Assembly: GCF_034702125.1 (NCBI RefSeq)
Contig: NW_026945753.1
Span: 661,923 to 725,922, forward strand
Origin: Engraulis encrasicolus
Taxonomy: Eukaryota; Chordata; Actinopteri; Clupeiformes; Engraulidae
DNA length: 64,000 bases
Reading direction: 5' to 3'
In this document: in pieces, positions 12,317 through 23,800 of the stretch
Position numbering within the stretch: position 1 is the first letter of the stretch
How the letters are laid out: every line of letters begins with the position of its first letter
Translations under genes and position numbers: made by a program
Notes under the pieces: generated by a model
What the model was told of the DNA's origin: nothing
The model's database searches: none
Seen by the model: the letters and a program-made list of their open reading frames with translations, nothing else

Positions 12317-13087
12317 TCTGGCGAAAGGCTCCAATTCCGCCCGCTTGATTTCAGGTCACGTCTGTATTTCCGTTTATTATTCCTTCATGCTGTTGTGTTG
12401 ATTTGGTTCACACGTGTAGTCCTGGCTTTACCGATGCAGGAACTGTGGAAACGGTTGAATAGGCTACTTTTGGTCCTAAAGTGAAACAGGGAAGCGGCCA
12501 GGGCGAGTTTATAGCCAGAATGTCGTCGTGAAATTAAAGTTCCATCTGCCGTTACGACACCCTTCATTGCAATGCTGTTTATGGCCGTTTGACTCGGTTT
12601 TAAATGTCATCACCGTTTCAGATATTAAGCATACAAACTCCGTATCATGTCGATATCCATTCCTGACTTAAACAGTGGACACGTAATTAACTAGTAGGCC
12701 TATATAGGCTATAAGTAGGCGGGCGGAATTGGGGGACGGGCAGGCGACTTGGTGTCACCGTCACCAACAATCCGCCCGTCATTGATAAGCGCTGCATGCT
12801 GCGCACAAGCAATCATCTTACACTTCATTATTATTGTTGTGTTGGTAGTAGAGCTTAATCTTAATTCTTTTCTCCCAATAATGATACAAACACTAACAAC
12901 TTGATACAAATGCCAGTTTGGGAGGAACAGTTGAATTATAGGCACATGACTAGATCAAAAAATGGGAGGAGGAAAAAAAAAAAAAAAAAAAACCCGGGAT
13001 TTCCCGGGATTCCCGGGAAATGGGTCGTCCTATCCCGGGATTTGATTCATGCCATTTTCGGGAAAAATATTAAACCCTAATGTGTAC

Positions 13088-13808
13088 TAAAGCACTGTCT
13101 TAGCTTCTCAATAGTCACCTGACTTGTTGCACTGTTTGTTTGGTATACATCAATCCATTTGGAATGTGCATCGACAATGATCAGGAACATCTTTCCAAGG
13201 AAGGGACCTGCATAATCGATATGCAGTCTGCTCCAGGGCGTTTCAGGCCACTCCCAAGGATGAAGCGGCGCCCCTGCAGGACACTTCATGTTTTCTAGGC
13301 AGGTGAGGCAGGACTGAACTTCCTCCTCAACTTCAGAATCCATTCCTGGCCACCACACGTATGAGCGTGCTAAGCCTTTCATCCTGGACATGCCTGGGTG
13401 TGTGGAATGCAGTTGTTTCAGTATGATTTTCCTTCCTTTCTTCGGAATCACAACTCTCGACCCCCATAGAACACATCCATCTTTCACACTCAGTTCTAGC
13501 TTTCTCTTACTGTAGGGTCTGAATTCTGTATCCACCACCTTTGGCCATCCTTTCAGGCACCAGAGTAACACTTGTGACAGTGTCTGGTCTTTGGCTGTCC
13601 ACTGTTTCACCTGAGCTGTGGTGATAGGCGGATCTTCCATCACATCCAGCATAAGGACTTGTTCGTTGTCATCCTCTTCCTCTGTGTGTGGCAGAGGCAA
13701 CCTGCTCAGTCCATCTGCGTTTCCATGCTCTTTTCCTGGTTTGTATAGGATTTTGTATTCATACGCTCGTAGCAGGGTTGCCCAACGTTGCACTCTCGGC
13801 GAACACAT
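13088..13808 (-). pseudogene. pol: Gypsy-1 RNase H end and integrase N-terminal half
   Basis: Starts at RVQRWATLLRAYEYKILYKP and NADGLSRLPL, the usual end of a Gypsy RNase H. The integrase HHCC zinc domain follows (LHSTHPGMSRMK, then CLTCLENM), and then the first catalytic Asp in LHIDYAGPF. It ends where the hAT element is inserted. Relative to 13828-15333 the frame is shifted by a small deletion after STDHE near 13845, removing the KPL-type RNase H residues. Confidence 0.9.
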
Positions 13809-13827
13809 TTGAGGAACTGGCTTCTTC

Positions 13828-15319
13828 TCATGGAAGTTCGTGGTCAGTGCTGATTGTGAACATTCGTCCGTAGATGTATTTGTGGAATCTTTTTATTCCG
13901 AACATGATGGCTAAGCCCTCTTTATCCAGTTGCGAGTATCGCTTCTCGGCTGGTGTCAGCGTGCGTGACATAAAACCTAGGGGTTTCTCACTGCCATCTT
14001 CCATGATATGGGACAATACGGCACCTACTCCGTATGGTGAGGCGTCGCATGCCAGTACCAATTCTCTGTCTGCTGAGTAGTGACTCAGGACTTTGGCTGA
14101 TTTCAGCATCTGCTTTGACAATCGAAAAGCATCCTCCTGCTCTTTGTTCCAGGTCCACTGGGACTCTTTTCTCAGTAACTGGTGGAGCGGAGCTAAGCGT
14201 GTGGCTAGGTTAGGGAGAAACTTGTTATAATAATTCAGTAGACCAAGGTAGGCTTTCAATTCAGTCACTGTGGTTGGCTGTGGAGCCTCTTCAATCGCTC
14301 TCACCTTGCTTTGCAGGCCTTCCGCATTGATAATGTGACCTAAGTACTCCACCTCGTTCCTTAGGAATGCACACTTGCGTCTGTGAAGTCGCAATCCGGC
14401 TTCCTTCAATCTCCTCAGTACCTCGTCCAGCGTGCTTAGATGCTCAGCTTCATCTTTCCCAGTCAAAAGGATGTCATCTAAATACACCGCTACTCTAGGC
14501 AAGCCCTGTAGCAAGCTTTCCATGGTTCTCTGGAAAATTGCTGGAGCAGATGACACTCCAAAGGCAAGCCTATTGTAGGTGAACAGGCCACGATGTGTGT
14601 TAACTGTTAAGTATTTCTTGGACTCTTCATCCATCACAATCTGCTGATAAGCATGACTTAAATCTAACTTGGAATACTGTTTCCCTCCTGCTAGTGTATT
14701 AAACAAATCTTCCACTCTGGGAATGGGGTATTGCTCTAGAGATGAGGCATTGTTGACTGTTAATTTGTAATCGCCGCAGATCCTGACAGAGCCATCCGGC
14801 TTCAGGACAGGTACGATGGGTGCAGCCCACTCAGCATACTTTACTGGTGTTATGATGCCCTCTCTCTGCAGTCTCTCGAGCTCCTCTTCAACTTTTGCTC
14901 TCATGGCATACGGAACTGAGCGGGGTCTGTAGAACTTGGGACTAGCTTCAGCCGACACTCGAATTGTTGCTTTCATGCCTTTTAACATGCCTAACTCTTC
15001 TTTAAAAACATCTTCATGCTTTGAAAGTACTTGCTGTAGCCCTTGTGCCTCTGTTCTCACATGTTTGATTTCATCCCACTTCAGCTTCAGTGTTTCCAGC
15101 CATGCTCTTCCTAGCAAACTAGGTCCAGTACCCTTCACTACCACTAGGGGCAATGTTTTCACTTGCTGGCCATAGATCACCTCCACATCTGCTACTCCTA
15201 CAACTTTAATTTTCTCTCCAGTGTAAGATTTCAGTGTAAGCTTGGTTTCTTTCAGTTGTGGGCGCTTGTTCTCTTCCCACATTTCATTGAATTTTGTTTC
15301 ATTCATTACACTCACATTA
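13828..15319 (-). pseudogene. pol: Gypsy-1 protease C-terminus, reverse transcriptase and RNase H
   Basis: The first ~90 codons (VSVMNETKF, then LVVVKGTGPSLLGRAWLE) are the C-terminal part of the aspartic protease, whose catalytic DTG lies 20 kb away on the other side of TE-B. The RT follows with YAEWAAPIVPVLKPDGSVRI, LDLSHAYQQI and the catalytic YLDDILLTG. Then comes RNase H with LACDASPYGVGAVL and ISTDHE. All RT catalytic Asp residues are visible. The frame ends at a stop caused by a small deletion in RNase H. Apart from that and the insertion, the sequence shows no other damage. Confidence 0.92.
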
Positions 15320-15872
15320 TAGTCTAGACACATTTTTCATATTTGTGAATGTTAGAAGCATTTTTTAGTAAAAGTTGGGAACCTATGTACTTAACATAAT
15401 TTAGGTGTGCTGAATTCAACTAGACTGGTTCCCAAGCTGGATTTTGAGGTTTTGACAGTTAAATTTGAAAAACAAAATGGCTGCCAAAATACGCTATTTT
15501 TGACAGAGCATTTTTACCAAGTATTGCTGTACTTGGAAATAAATGCTCTTTTCTAACATTTTGTGTCCCATTAACACTAGAACTACCAGGATTTTTCTGC
15601 CTACCTAGAAGTACCAGAGAGGGGTCATTTGACCCGGTGGCTTTTACCTAATACACTAATCACTCATTTTGTTATGGTAATGAGGCTGTTAGGGGCCGTG
15701 TGTGGGGTGAGGGGTGAGGGGGTCACACCTTACAGTGCTAACAGCCAAGACAAAGAGGGACAGACAGCTTCTTCCCAAGGGCTGTCAGCCTCCAAAATCA
15801 CCACAGGTAAATAGCAACTTGCATGAAGATATCAGCAATAAAGACAGATAGCACAGTTTGGCGGACAGTTTG

Positions 15873-17496
15873 TTACCGTTTTTCTCCATTGGTTTGGCTC
15901 ATTTCTTGAAACTGAGATGTCATTCTCAAAACATGGAAAAATCCCAAAACTAATTTGCAGTTCCTCACAACAGAATGGCATTTATCATTGCTTTCATCAA
16001 ATTTCAAATGCTTTTGTACATGTCTCAATCATTTAGTACATCCTTGCAAATGGCTATGTGCAAGTATCCTACAGTTAACACAATCAGCTTACATTTAGTA
16101 GAATTTTCAACTGAATGTACCTTGCTGATCTATCCCAATTGGTTGATTCTCAGTGTAATGGTTGTCCTGAAAACATGTCAGCACATTTTCTTCATATAAG
16201 TCATCAATGAACGAACGTGTGAATGTCCCATGTGATCATGACGAATCATATGACTGCAACCAGATAATGGTTGAATTACAGTTTTTCTCGATTGTTTTGG
16301 CTCATTTCTTGAAACTGAGATGACATTCCTATAACCATTGGGTCATTTGGCCAAACATTCTTACACTTCTGCACAACAGTTCAGATAACTAGCAAAATGT
16401 CATATACCTCCCAAAACACCTCATTCTTGCATCAGCACTAAACCGTCTGACATATAAATAGTCAGTACCATCAAAATGGCATAGATCCTTCTCAATTGCT
16501 TTGGCTCATTTGCATTCATTTAGTCCTTCTGTCAAAATAAACTGGATGGTTCAGCATAACTACATGGATCCTCATCACTTGCTCATATCACCACAAAAAC
16601 AGTTTACCCATGTGTCAAAACTAAATTTCTTCCCCACATATATCATCAGTACCCTCAAAATACATTGTCCCTTTGCCATTGTGTAAGCACTGCCAGTCAA
16701 AATGGTTAGGTGTTTTATCTACGTTCAGCTAACAGATTTCGACTATGTATAAAAATGAAAAAGTGAGTGAAACTATTGAAGTTTGACAACACAGATAATT
16801 TACCAAGGACATTTATCAGTAACTTTCTTTACTGTAAATTCATATACAGAAAGTAATGCCCATATATCACAGGTTTCTCATGGGTTTGGCTCATTTCTCA
16901 AAACAGAGATAACATGGACAAATGCCAAAGCAACTAGCAATTGTTCAAAACAGAATGTCGTTTGAAAAAATGTCATGAAATTAGCCAAATAACATGGAAA
17001 CTGTAGTATGCACGGTTGTAAAATTATTTTCTACTAACTAGTAAAGTTACTATACCATCTGACCTGTTGAACACTGTCATGAATTTACTATGTAATGAAA
17101 TTCTTAAAATATGATGTCCTTGACACTTTTGGGAACTACGTAGACCACTTTGCATATGATGACTTACACAATGAAATAATGCTGACGTGTTTTGGAGAGG
17201 GCAACCATTAGACTGAGAATTGTCTAATTCGTTTAGATAAGCAAGGTGAATTTATTTGGAAAATGTGCTGAATGTATGCTGAATGTGTCAACTGAAGGGT
17301 ATTTGTACATATCCATCTGCAGAGATGTACTAAACATTTGAGACATGTACAAAGCATTTGATATCTGATGAAAGCAATGAAAAATGCCATTCTGTTTTGG
17401 GAAATTGCAAGTTGGTTTGGGGATTTGTCCGTGTTGTTTTGAGAATGTCATCTCAGTTTCGAGAAATTAGCCAAACCAATCGAGAAAAACTGTAAC
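15873..17496. repeat. Fold-back element with ~310-bp inverted repeats
   Basis: The left arm (15873-16190) starts CCGTTTTTCTCCATTGGTTT. The right arm (17180-17496) read in reverse starts ACAGTTTTTCTCGATTGGTT and stays similar for about 310 bp. The motif TTTGGCTCATTTCTTGAAAC recurs inside near 16300, 16500 and 16880. A block after the right arm (17495-17560) matches 16211-16270 directly, so an older copy may be embedded. No protein. Confidence 0.7.
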
Positions 17497-17683
17497 GTGT
17501 GAATCTCCCATGCCATGTGACCATAACGACTCATGTGAATGCAACCTGGCAATTGTTAGATGGATAAATACCAGTGCATGTGGACTACTGCTTCATTTCC
17601 CTCAAAAATGTTGTGGTGAAAGAAGCTTCTCTCCAAGGAACGAAGATGCAGAGATACAGCACTCAACAGGCATTGGAAATGAT

Positions 17684-17684
<1 letters not shown>

Positions 17685-17719
<35 letters not shown>
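17685..17719. repeat. (CA)n microsatellite
   Basis: About 17 CA units inside the TTAA-flanked element. Confidence 0.95.
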
Positions 17720-17726
<7 letters not shown>

Positions 17727-18179
17727 CTGTGTCTCAAGTGACAGCTGTGAGCTGCTAACAGCCACATTTCCACAACAAAAGGAGTGTCCGCAGGGGGTCC
17801 AAAGGGTCAAATGACCCCCTTGTGGGGCTTTTAGGTAAAAAGGTCAATTGACCCCTCCGTGGTAGTTCTAGTGTTAATGTTTCTTGATGAATGTATCTAC
17901 TATAGAGGATTTTAAAAAGTATAAAATAGGTTCTATAATGCTAATAATGCTAATATTGTAGGTTAGGTGTTAGCCTAAACGTTTTAAATATTTAGCTTTT
18001 CTAATAAGATATTTGTAGCCTATGTGTGTTTATATGGTTTAGAAAATTGATGTAAGTATTTTAGAAATACTTTGCATTATGTGACTATGTGTATTTAGTG
18101 TTTCCAAAAAATCACTGAAAGTTGCTATTGGCTCTCTGAAAACAGAAGTCGCTAGATGACACCATGATATTACATATAA

Positions 18180-18727
18180 CGTAAATTTTGAAAAATGTTC
18201 AGACATATTTTACATATTCTATCAGATACTATTGCATACATTCCAGATAGTCTATACATGCTACTCAGCCTGGTTGTTAGTGGCCAGACATCTCTTGAAG
18301 ATGATGGAATTGGTGGCAAGGAAAAACTTCCTCAAAGAAGAGTTCTGAATGAGGCTAGTCCTTGTTTATGGTGTCGGTGATGGCAAAAAAAATGGACTCC
18401 GAAACATGTCAGTCTTGCTTATACTCTTCATCAAGCTATTAGGTAAAATACCTAATATGACTATTCAATCAGGCAGGTCATTAAGTTACGACCAGGTCCT
18501 CCAAGTCCAGATCCTCCTTAGCTGAGAGCACTCTAAAACACTGAACCAAGAGAGTGGTGCCATTATTCCAACAAACATTGTGGCAGATAAATTCATCCAC
18601 TACACATGTGATAACATTGATATCCTGGATGAAACACTTGATGGGAAGAATGCTTCCCATGCAACACAAATGGCAGCATGGCAGAGAGGCCAACCAATTG
18701 ATGATTCTGTTAAACATATACAGATGG
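18180..18727 (+). pseudogene. TE-B gene, N-terminal fragment (family unrecognised)
   Basis: Plus-strand coding remnant with several frame changes. Readable blocks in order: IPDSLYMLLSLVVSG, TPKHVSLAYTLHQAIR, SYDQVLQVQ, then GAIIPTNIVADKFIHYTCDN and IDILDETLDGKNASHATQM followed by AAWQRGQPIDDSV. This pattern belongs to long uncharacterised proteins that I recall as multicopy in fish and cnidarian genomes, which suggests a transposon-encoded protein. It breaks off at about 18727, where the 13-kb block begins, and resumes at about 31870. At least two stops and frameshifts make this copy dead. Catalytic residues cannot be assigned by eye. Confidence 0.6.
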
Positions 18728-19822
18728 TGTAACTTCAATCTGCTCATTACCGTGCCGGGCCGCGACAGCGTACCGTGATCATTACACCCTGTGGCCATTC
18801 GGAATGCGGGGGGCAGTATAGCACCGCTTTTGCAGAGCAGCGTCTGCCTGTGTCTATGGTCTGTTTGTGCTTCCGTCCTTGCCCGTCCCCCAGTTTTAGT
18901 AGTAGTAGAAATACAGTCAGCAAATTGCATGTTTTATTTAGCATTGGGCATTTGATAGGGCATTTGATAATAACACAAGTGTGAGCCCTAAACAAGACCA
19001 CAACCACAATAACCCAATTTAGGACCATAGGCCTATTCAACCGTTTCCACAACCTCACTGATCACAGTTGCTTCATCTGCAATGCCAGGGCTAAGAATAA
19101 CGAAAATAGCAAAACAGAGTAGGCTAATAAACCGTAATGGAGAGACTGAGGAGACATGAAATCAAGCGGCGGAGTTCGGACCATTTTGAGTGGACCGATG
19201 TCGCTTGCTTTGTGTAGCCCTATCAAGCAAGCCTGTCTGTCTCATTTGTGCGATGAGCACAAAAACACAAATTGAACCACTCGTAGTGTGAGTCAAACAG
19301 ACATGAACAACATTGTAGCCTAATGAAGTAGTGCCCCGTCATGTCAGCATGAGAGAGGTGATTTTACATTTGGCGACGACATTCCGTCTTTAAAACTGGC
19401 GCATGCCGCTTCCCCTATTGCAGGTTATTACCTGATCTACACTGTCGTTACCACAAAAAACAAGGTAGCACAACTTAATACTATTACTAGCCTATATATC
19501 TGGTAGCCTAAATAGTAGGTTGAAGACGGGGGTATTATTGGTGCACTGGGGTTTTTTTGCGAAGCAGAGTAATCTGCTTCAGTGTAGCTCATTGTATGTT
19601 GATCCCTCCCTCAGTTTTAGGCTACAAGTGGAAAGAGTCAGCCAATTGCGCACGTAACATTGGGTATTTGATAATAACACAAGCGTGATCCCTAAACAAG
19701 ACCGCCAGTCGACGGTGTTTTGTTTTCATTATTCTGTCCTGCATTCACTGTCTCAATTCCGCTCCTAACTTATAGGCTAAGTGATGTCTGTTAATTATTT
19801 CTGCACTACCTATTCAAGTCAG

Positions 19823-20605
19823 TGTAACAGACCCGTCCAAAGACCAGAAGGAGACCAGGGGTTCAGCTGCTCGGTTTATTGTCTGCATTCATGAAAACAA
19901 ATACACATATGACCAGGGCATCCGTCACTCGACTGCAACTACTCCAGCGTGGGGCGATCTAGCTGGTTTACAATCCAGAGTAACAAAATGGCAGACATAC
20001 AGCGAGCATACTGAAGTTTCATTAAGTTAAGAGAACAATCATAAATCTTACACAGTTCACAACAACGTACCTGCATTCATGAAAACAAATATACATATGA
20101 CCAGGGCATCCGTCACTCGACTGCAACTACTGCAATATGATTAAAAGAAGAAATACAGAATCAGGACCTTGGTTTCACACCATGCTGCACATCATAGCAG
20201 GGTAAGCATGTGAACACAGAAAAACACGACAGCTCGATTTATAACAAGTTTACATCGAGTTGAAACATTACTTTTTCAGAGAATCATTTAATACTGCTTA
20301 TCTACATTCATATTCAGGAAAGGACTCGTAGTCACAGCGCATCCATTCAATAAAATAGAATGTTTTACTCGGAGCGCTACTTAACACTGCTTACCTCCAG
20401 CGTGGGGCGATCTAGCTGGAGGTACGGAGGGCGCAAGCACCCAAAAGGCACGAACGCGAAAAGCAGTCGTGAAGGCCCATGGTCAACTAAGATGAATGCG
20501 GTACAACATGTAAAATAATTCCAAACAAATAACATTGTGAAAACAAAAAGCAGATTTTGTGAGGATTCACTTAATACAAAAAGAGTATATTTTAACTCCG
20601 TTACA
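19823..20605 (-). repeat. Gypsy-2 3' LTR
   Basis: 783 bp, minus strand TGTAACGGAG...CTGTTACA. An AATAAA signal (reverse at about 19874) lies about 50 bp from its end. It contains a ~60-bp unit twice, 188 bp apart (from 19883 and 20071), and a CTCCAGCGTGGGGCGATCTA block twice. Confidence 0.95.
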
Positions 20606-20617
20606 CCCACCCCCACT
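20606..20617 (-). promoter_or_regulatory. Gypsy-2 polypurine tract
   Basis: AGTGGGGGTGGG on the minus strand, directly before the 3' LTR. Confidence 0.8.
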
Positions 20618-20885
20618 GAATTCTGGACAAAATCTCACAAGTGGTTCAAAAATACACCTATTACTCATCAGTTGTCACGGGATTACATACAGTAAGACCG
20701 ACTCAAAAAGTATCCCTCAAGGATGTAGTGGACAGAGCATCCAAACCCTCTGAACCAACCACCGGCTATGGGGTGCCTTACACACCCCACACTTTCCCAG
20801 GACTGTCTAAAACGGTAGCCTTTCGTATAAAGACACCTTATAAAACATTAAAAGGACGCTGCACAAGAGCAAACATTTTTAAAAG

Positions 20886-23800
20886 TTATGCCCGAAGAGC
20901 CTGAACTACCGAGCTGCACATTGTCTGAACATTACGGCGCAGATGCCTAGTAACATCCTGTCTAGCCATAGTGTGAAGTAGCCGGTTGACCGGTCGAACA
21001 ACACGACCCAGCCGTGTGGTGCGGTGTGGTGCAGGATGATCAGTGTGTTCAGTGTCAACTACAGAGACATTAGTCACTACTGACTGAGCAGTGTCATGAT
21101 CACTAACATTTGAAATGTCATCCCTAACAGTGTTATCAGTGTGGGAGGTGTCAGACTCTTCAGATTGTTCTGAGCGCTCAGAGTTCAGGTGATGGACCCA
21201 CTCCCTAGTTCTCTGCCCAGATGTAGGCAAGATGTCTGAGTGACTTTCAAGTCCAGAGATGCCTACAAGGCCATGCGGATCATCCGTTGCAGAATGGGGC
21301 TCAATTGGTTGCGAAGACACTTGATCCTGAGAATGTTCGGATGCAGCATGACCAGACGGTATTGAAGAGACAGAGGTAGAAGAGGACATTGAGAGATCGG
21401 ACTGAGTGGAATGTTGCATATCCCGCACTGGAAGGAAATTAACTAACATCAGTAGATTACGATGGACAATCCGCTCACGTCCTGTGACAGTGTCTTGTAT
21501 TTTGTATGTATGAGTTTGTGGGTTCAGCTCAGTCACAGTGTAAATGGTAGACTCCCATCTGTCGGCTACTTTTCGCTTCCCTCTCTCCTTCTTGTTAGCC
21601 ACAAGGACTCTGTCTCCAACTCCAATTTCTGGCCCTTTTGCTGTCCTGTTATACAGTCTAGCCTGTTTGCTCTGCTCCTTTTTTGCATGCTCCTGAGCAA
21701 TCTGCATGGCCTCCCTAAGGTCCCCAGACAGTTTCGTGACATACTTGCCAAAGCTGGTCACATCAGGGTCAGACAGGATGTTTCCAAACAGCATATCTAC
21801 TGGAAGACGGGGGACTCTCCCAAACATCAAGTAGAATGGCGCATATCCAGTAGTTTCATGGGCAGTGCAATTGTACATGAACGTGAGGGTTTGTAAGCGT
21901 CTTGGCCAGTCCAGTTTTGACTCAGGAGGGAGAGCTCTGATCATGCAGCCCAAGGTTCGATTGAATCGCTCAACACAGCCATTTCCCATTGGGTGGTATG
22001 GGGTAGTATGAGATTTACGTACCCCAGATAACTGTAGAAGTTCTGCGATCAATTGGCTTTCAAAGCTTGGGCCTTGGTCGCTGTGGATTCTTTCGGGGAA
22101 TCCATAGACACAGAAATACTCCTCCCATAGGACTTTGGCTACCTGTTTGGCTGATTGATCTCTACATTTAAAAGCTTGTGCTAGTCTGGTGAAATGGTCA
22201 GTAATGACTAAAACATCAACCGACTTGTTGTGTGAATCTTCGGCTGACCAAAAATCAATACAGACTAGCTGTAGGGGCCGGGAGGTGACAATACTCTCAA
22301 GGGGAGCTCTTCCTGCAGGCTCAGTTACCTTGCTGACAATGCAACGCTGACAGTGGCGAACATGCGTTCTCACATCTCGGTCCATGTGCAGCCAAAAAAA
22401 TCTTTGTCTGGCAATGCTCAGAGTTCTGAACTGACCTTGGTGCCCCGCACTCTCATGCACTCCTGTCAAGACGTCGGCCTTCAGAGAGTCAGGAACCACA
22501 AATTGATAGCGCTTCGTTTTTGAAATCTGATCACGAGACACTCTGTACAAGATGTCATCACTCAGAACGAACTTCTCCCAGTGTTTCAGCAATCTCAGGA
22601 CTTGGCTAGATTCATGCGCCCTCTCACGCCTGGAAGGCCTCCGCGATCTCTCCACATAAAAACGAATGCGAGATAATGACTTGTCATTGGACTGAGCATG
22701 TCTCAGGTCGTCAGCAGAAAAGGCAGGCAGGCTGGGCAATGTGTCAGGAATGAGCTGAGGGAGGTGACTTACAAATGCTGCTGCACGACTCCTTGTGCCA
22801 GAGGCCCATTCAGTGTGTGACTGAATCACAGCAGCGACTTCCTGCTCGGACAAAGACTGTGAAGACAGCTGCAGGGACTGGACGTTTGTGGATACAAAAT
22901 GGGCTACTTTCTCTGCCATGGCGGGCTGGTCGGTGGACTCCCTGAGAGTCTGCTGGACAGCTGTATCAGACAAAACAGCAGCTTCTGCAATGAGATCCTG
23001 AAGAGGTTCACTGACCAGTCGGTAGCCAACAGTTTTACAAAAAGGGACACGGCTAAGGGCATCAGCAACAATGTTTCTCGGACCCGGCACATATTTGATG
23101 TCGAAATTGTAACTGGCCAGCTTTGACACCCATCTCTGCTCGCAACAGTCTAGTTTGGGCTTTGTCATCATGTGGGTCAGTGGGTTATTATCGGTCCACA
23201 CGGTAAAGTCATGACCCTTCAACCAGTGGCTGAACTTTTCACACACTGCCCATTTTAATGCAAGAAATTCCAATCGGTGTGCCGGGTAGTTCTTCTGTGA
23301 CCGAGTCAAAGACTTGCTAGCAAACGCAATCGGTCTAGCCACTGTGTCACCTTCAAGCACTTGAGACAAAACGGCTCCAAGGCCATCCAATGAGGCGTCA
23401 GTAGAAAGCAAAAATGGTCGACTAAAGTCTGGGTGGGCCAAAACAACAGAATGCACCAGGGCACTTTTGAGTTCTGCAAATGCCTTATCATGGTCAACAG
23501 TCCAGTCATCTGACCTCAGTTTGCGGCCCACTGCAGCACATTTAGGCTTTCTGCCTTTCTTCTGTTTCTGGCCTGCCAACAGAGAGAACAACGGCTTTGC
23601 AAGACTTGAGTATCCTGGGATGAAGTGTTGATAAAAATTCAACATGCCCATGAAGGAACGCACACGTTTTTCTGAAGGTGTCACACCATCTGCATCCATC
23701 AAATCAGCCACAGTCATGTTATTTATGCACTCAACTTTGCCTGGGTCAGTTGAAACCCCATGCTCATCAACAATATGGCCTAAAAACTTGACAGATTTTC

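Larger units (their letters stand above)
11692..13079 (+). mobile_element. hAT-derived element inserted in the Gypsy-1 integrase
   Basis: A 1388-bp element with short terminal repeats TAGGGTTTAAT / ATTAAACCCTA and a perfect 8-bp duplication ATGTGTAC (11684-11691 and 13080-13087), both hAT hallmarks. Subterminal regions at each end carry repeated TCCCGGGAAA-type motifs, probable transposase binding sites. Only the start of a BED finger protein remains, so it is non-autonomous. It contains an A-run (about 12973-12991) and a 66-bp inverted-repeat insertion (12251-12316). Confidence 0.88.
15575..17873. mobile_element. TTAA-flanked element (piggyBac-like) inside TE-B
   Basis: Ends are CACTAGAACTACCA and its inverted copy TGGTAGTTCTAGTG, with TTAA on each side (15571-15574, 17874-17877). 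Subterminal GGGGTCATTTGACC motifs occur near both ends. No transposase is visible; the interior is largely a fold-back element (15873-17496) and a short CA tract. It is non-autonomous. Confidence 0.8.
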
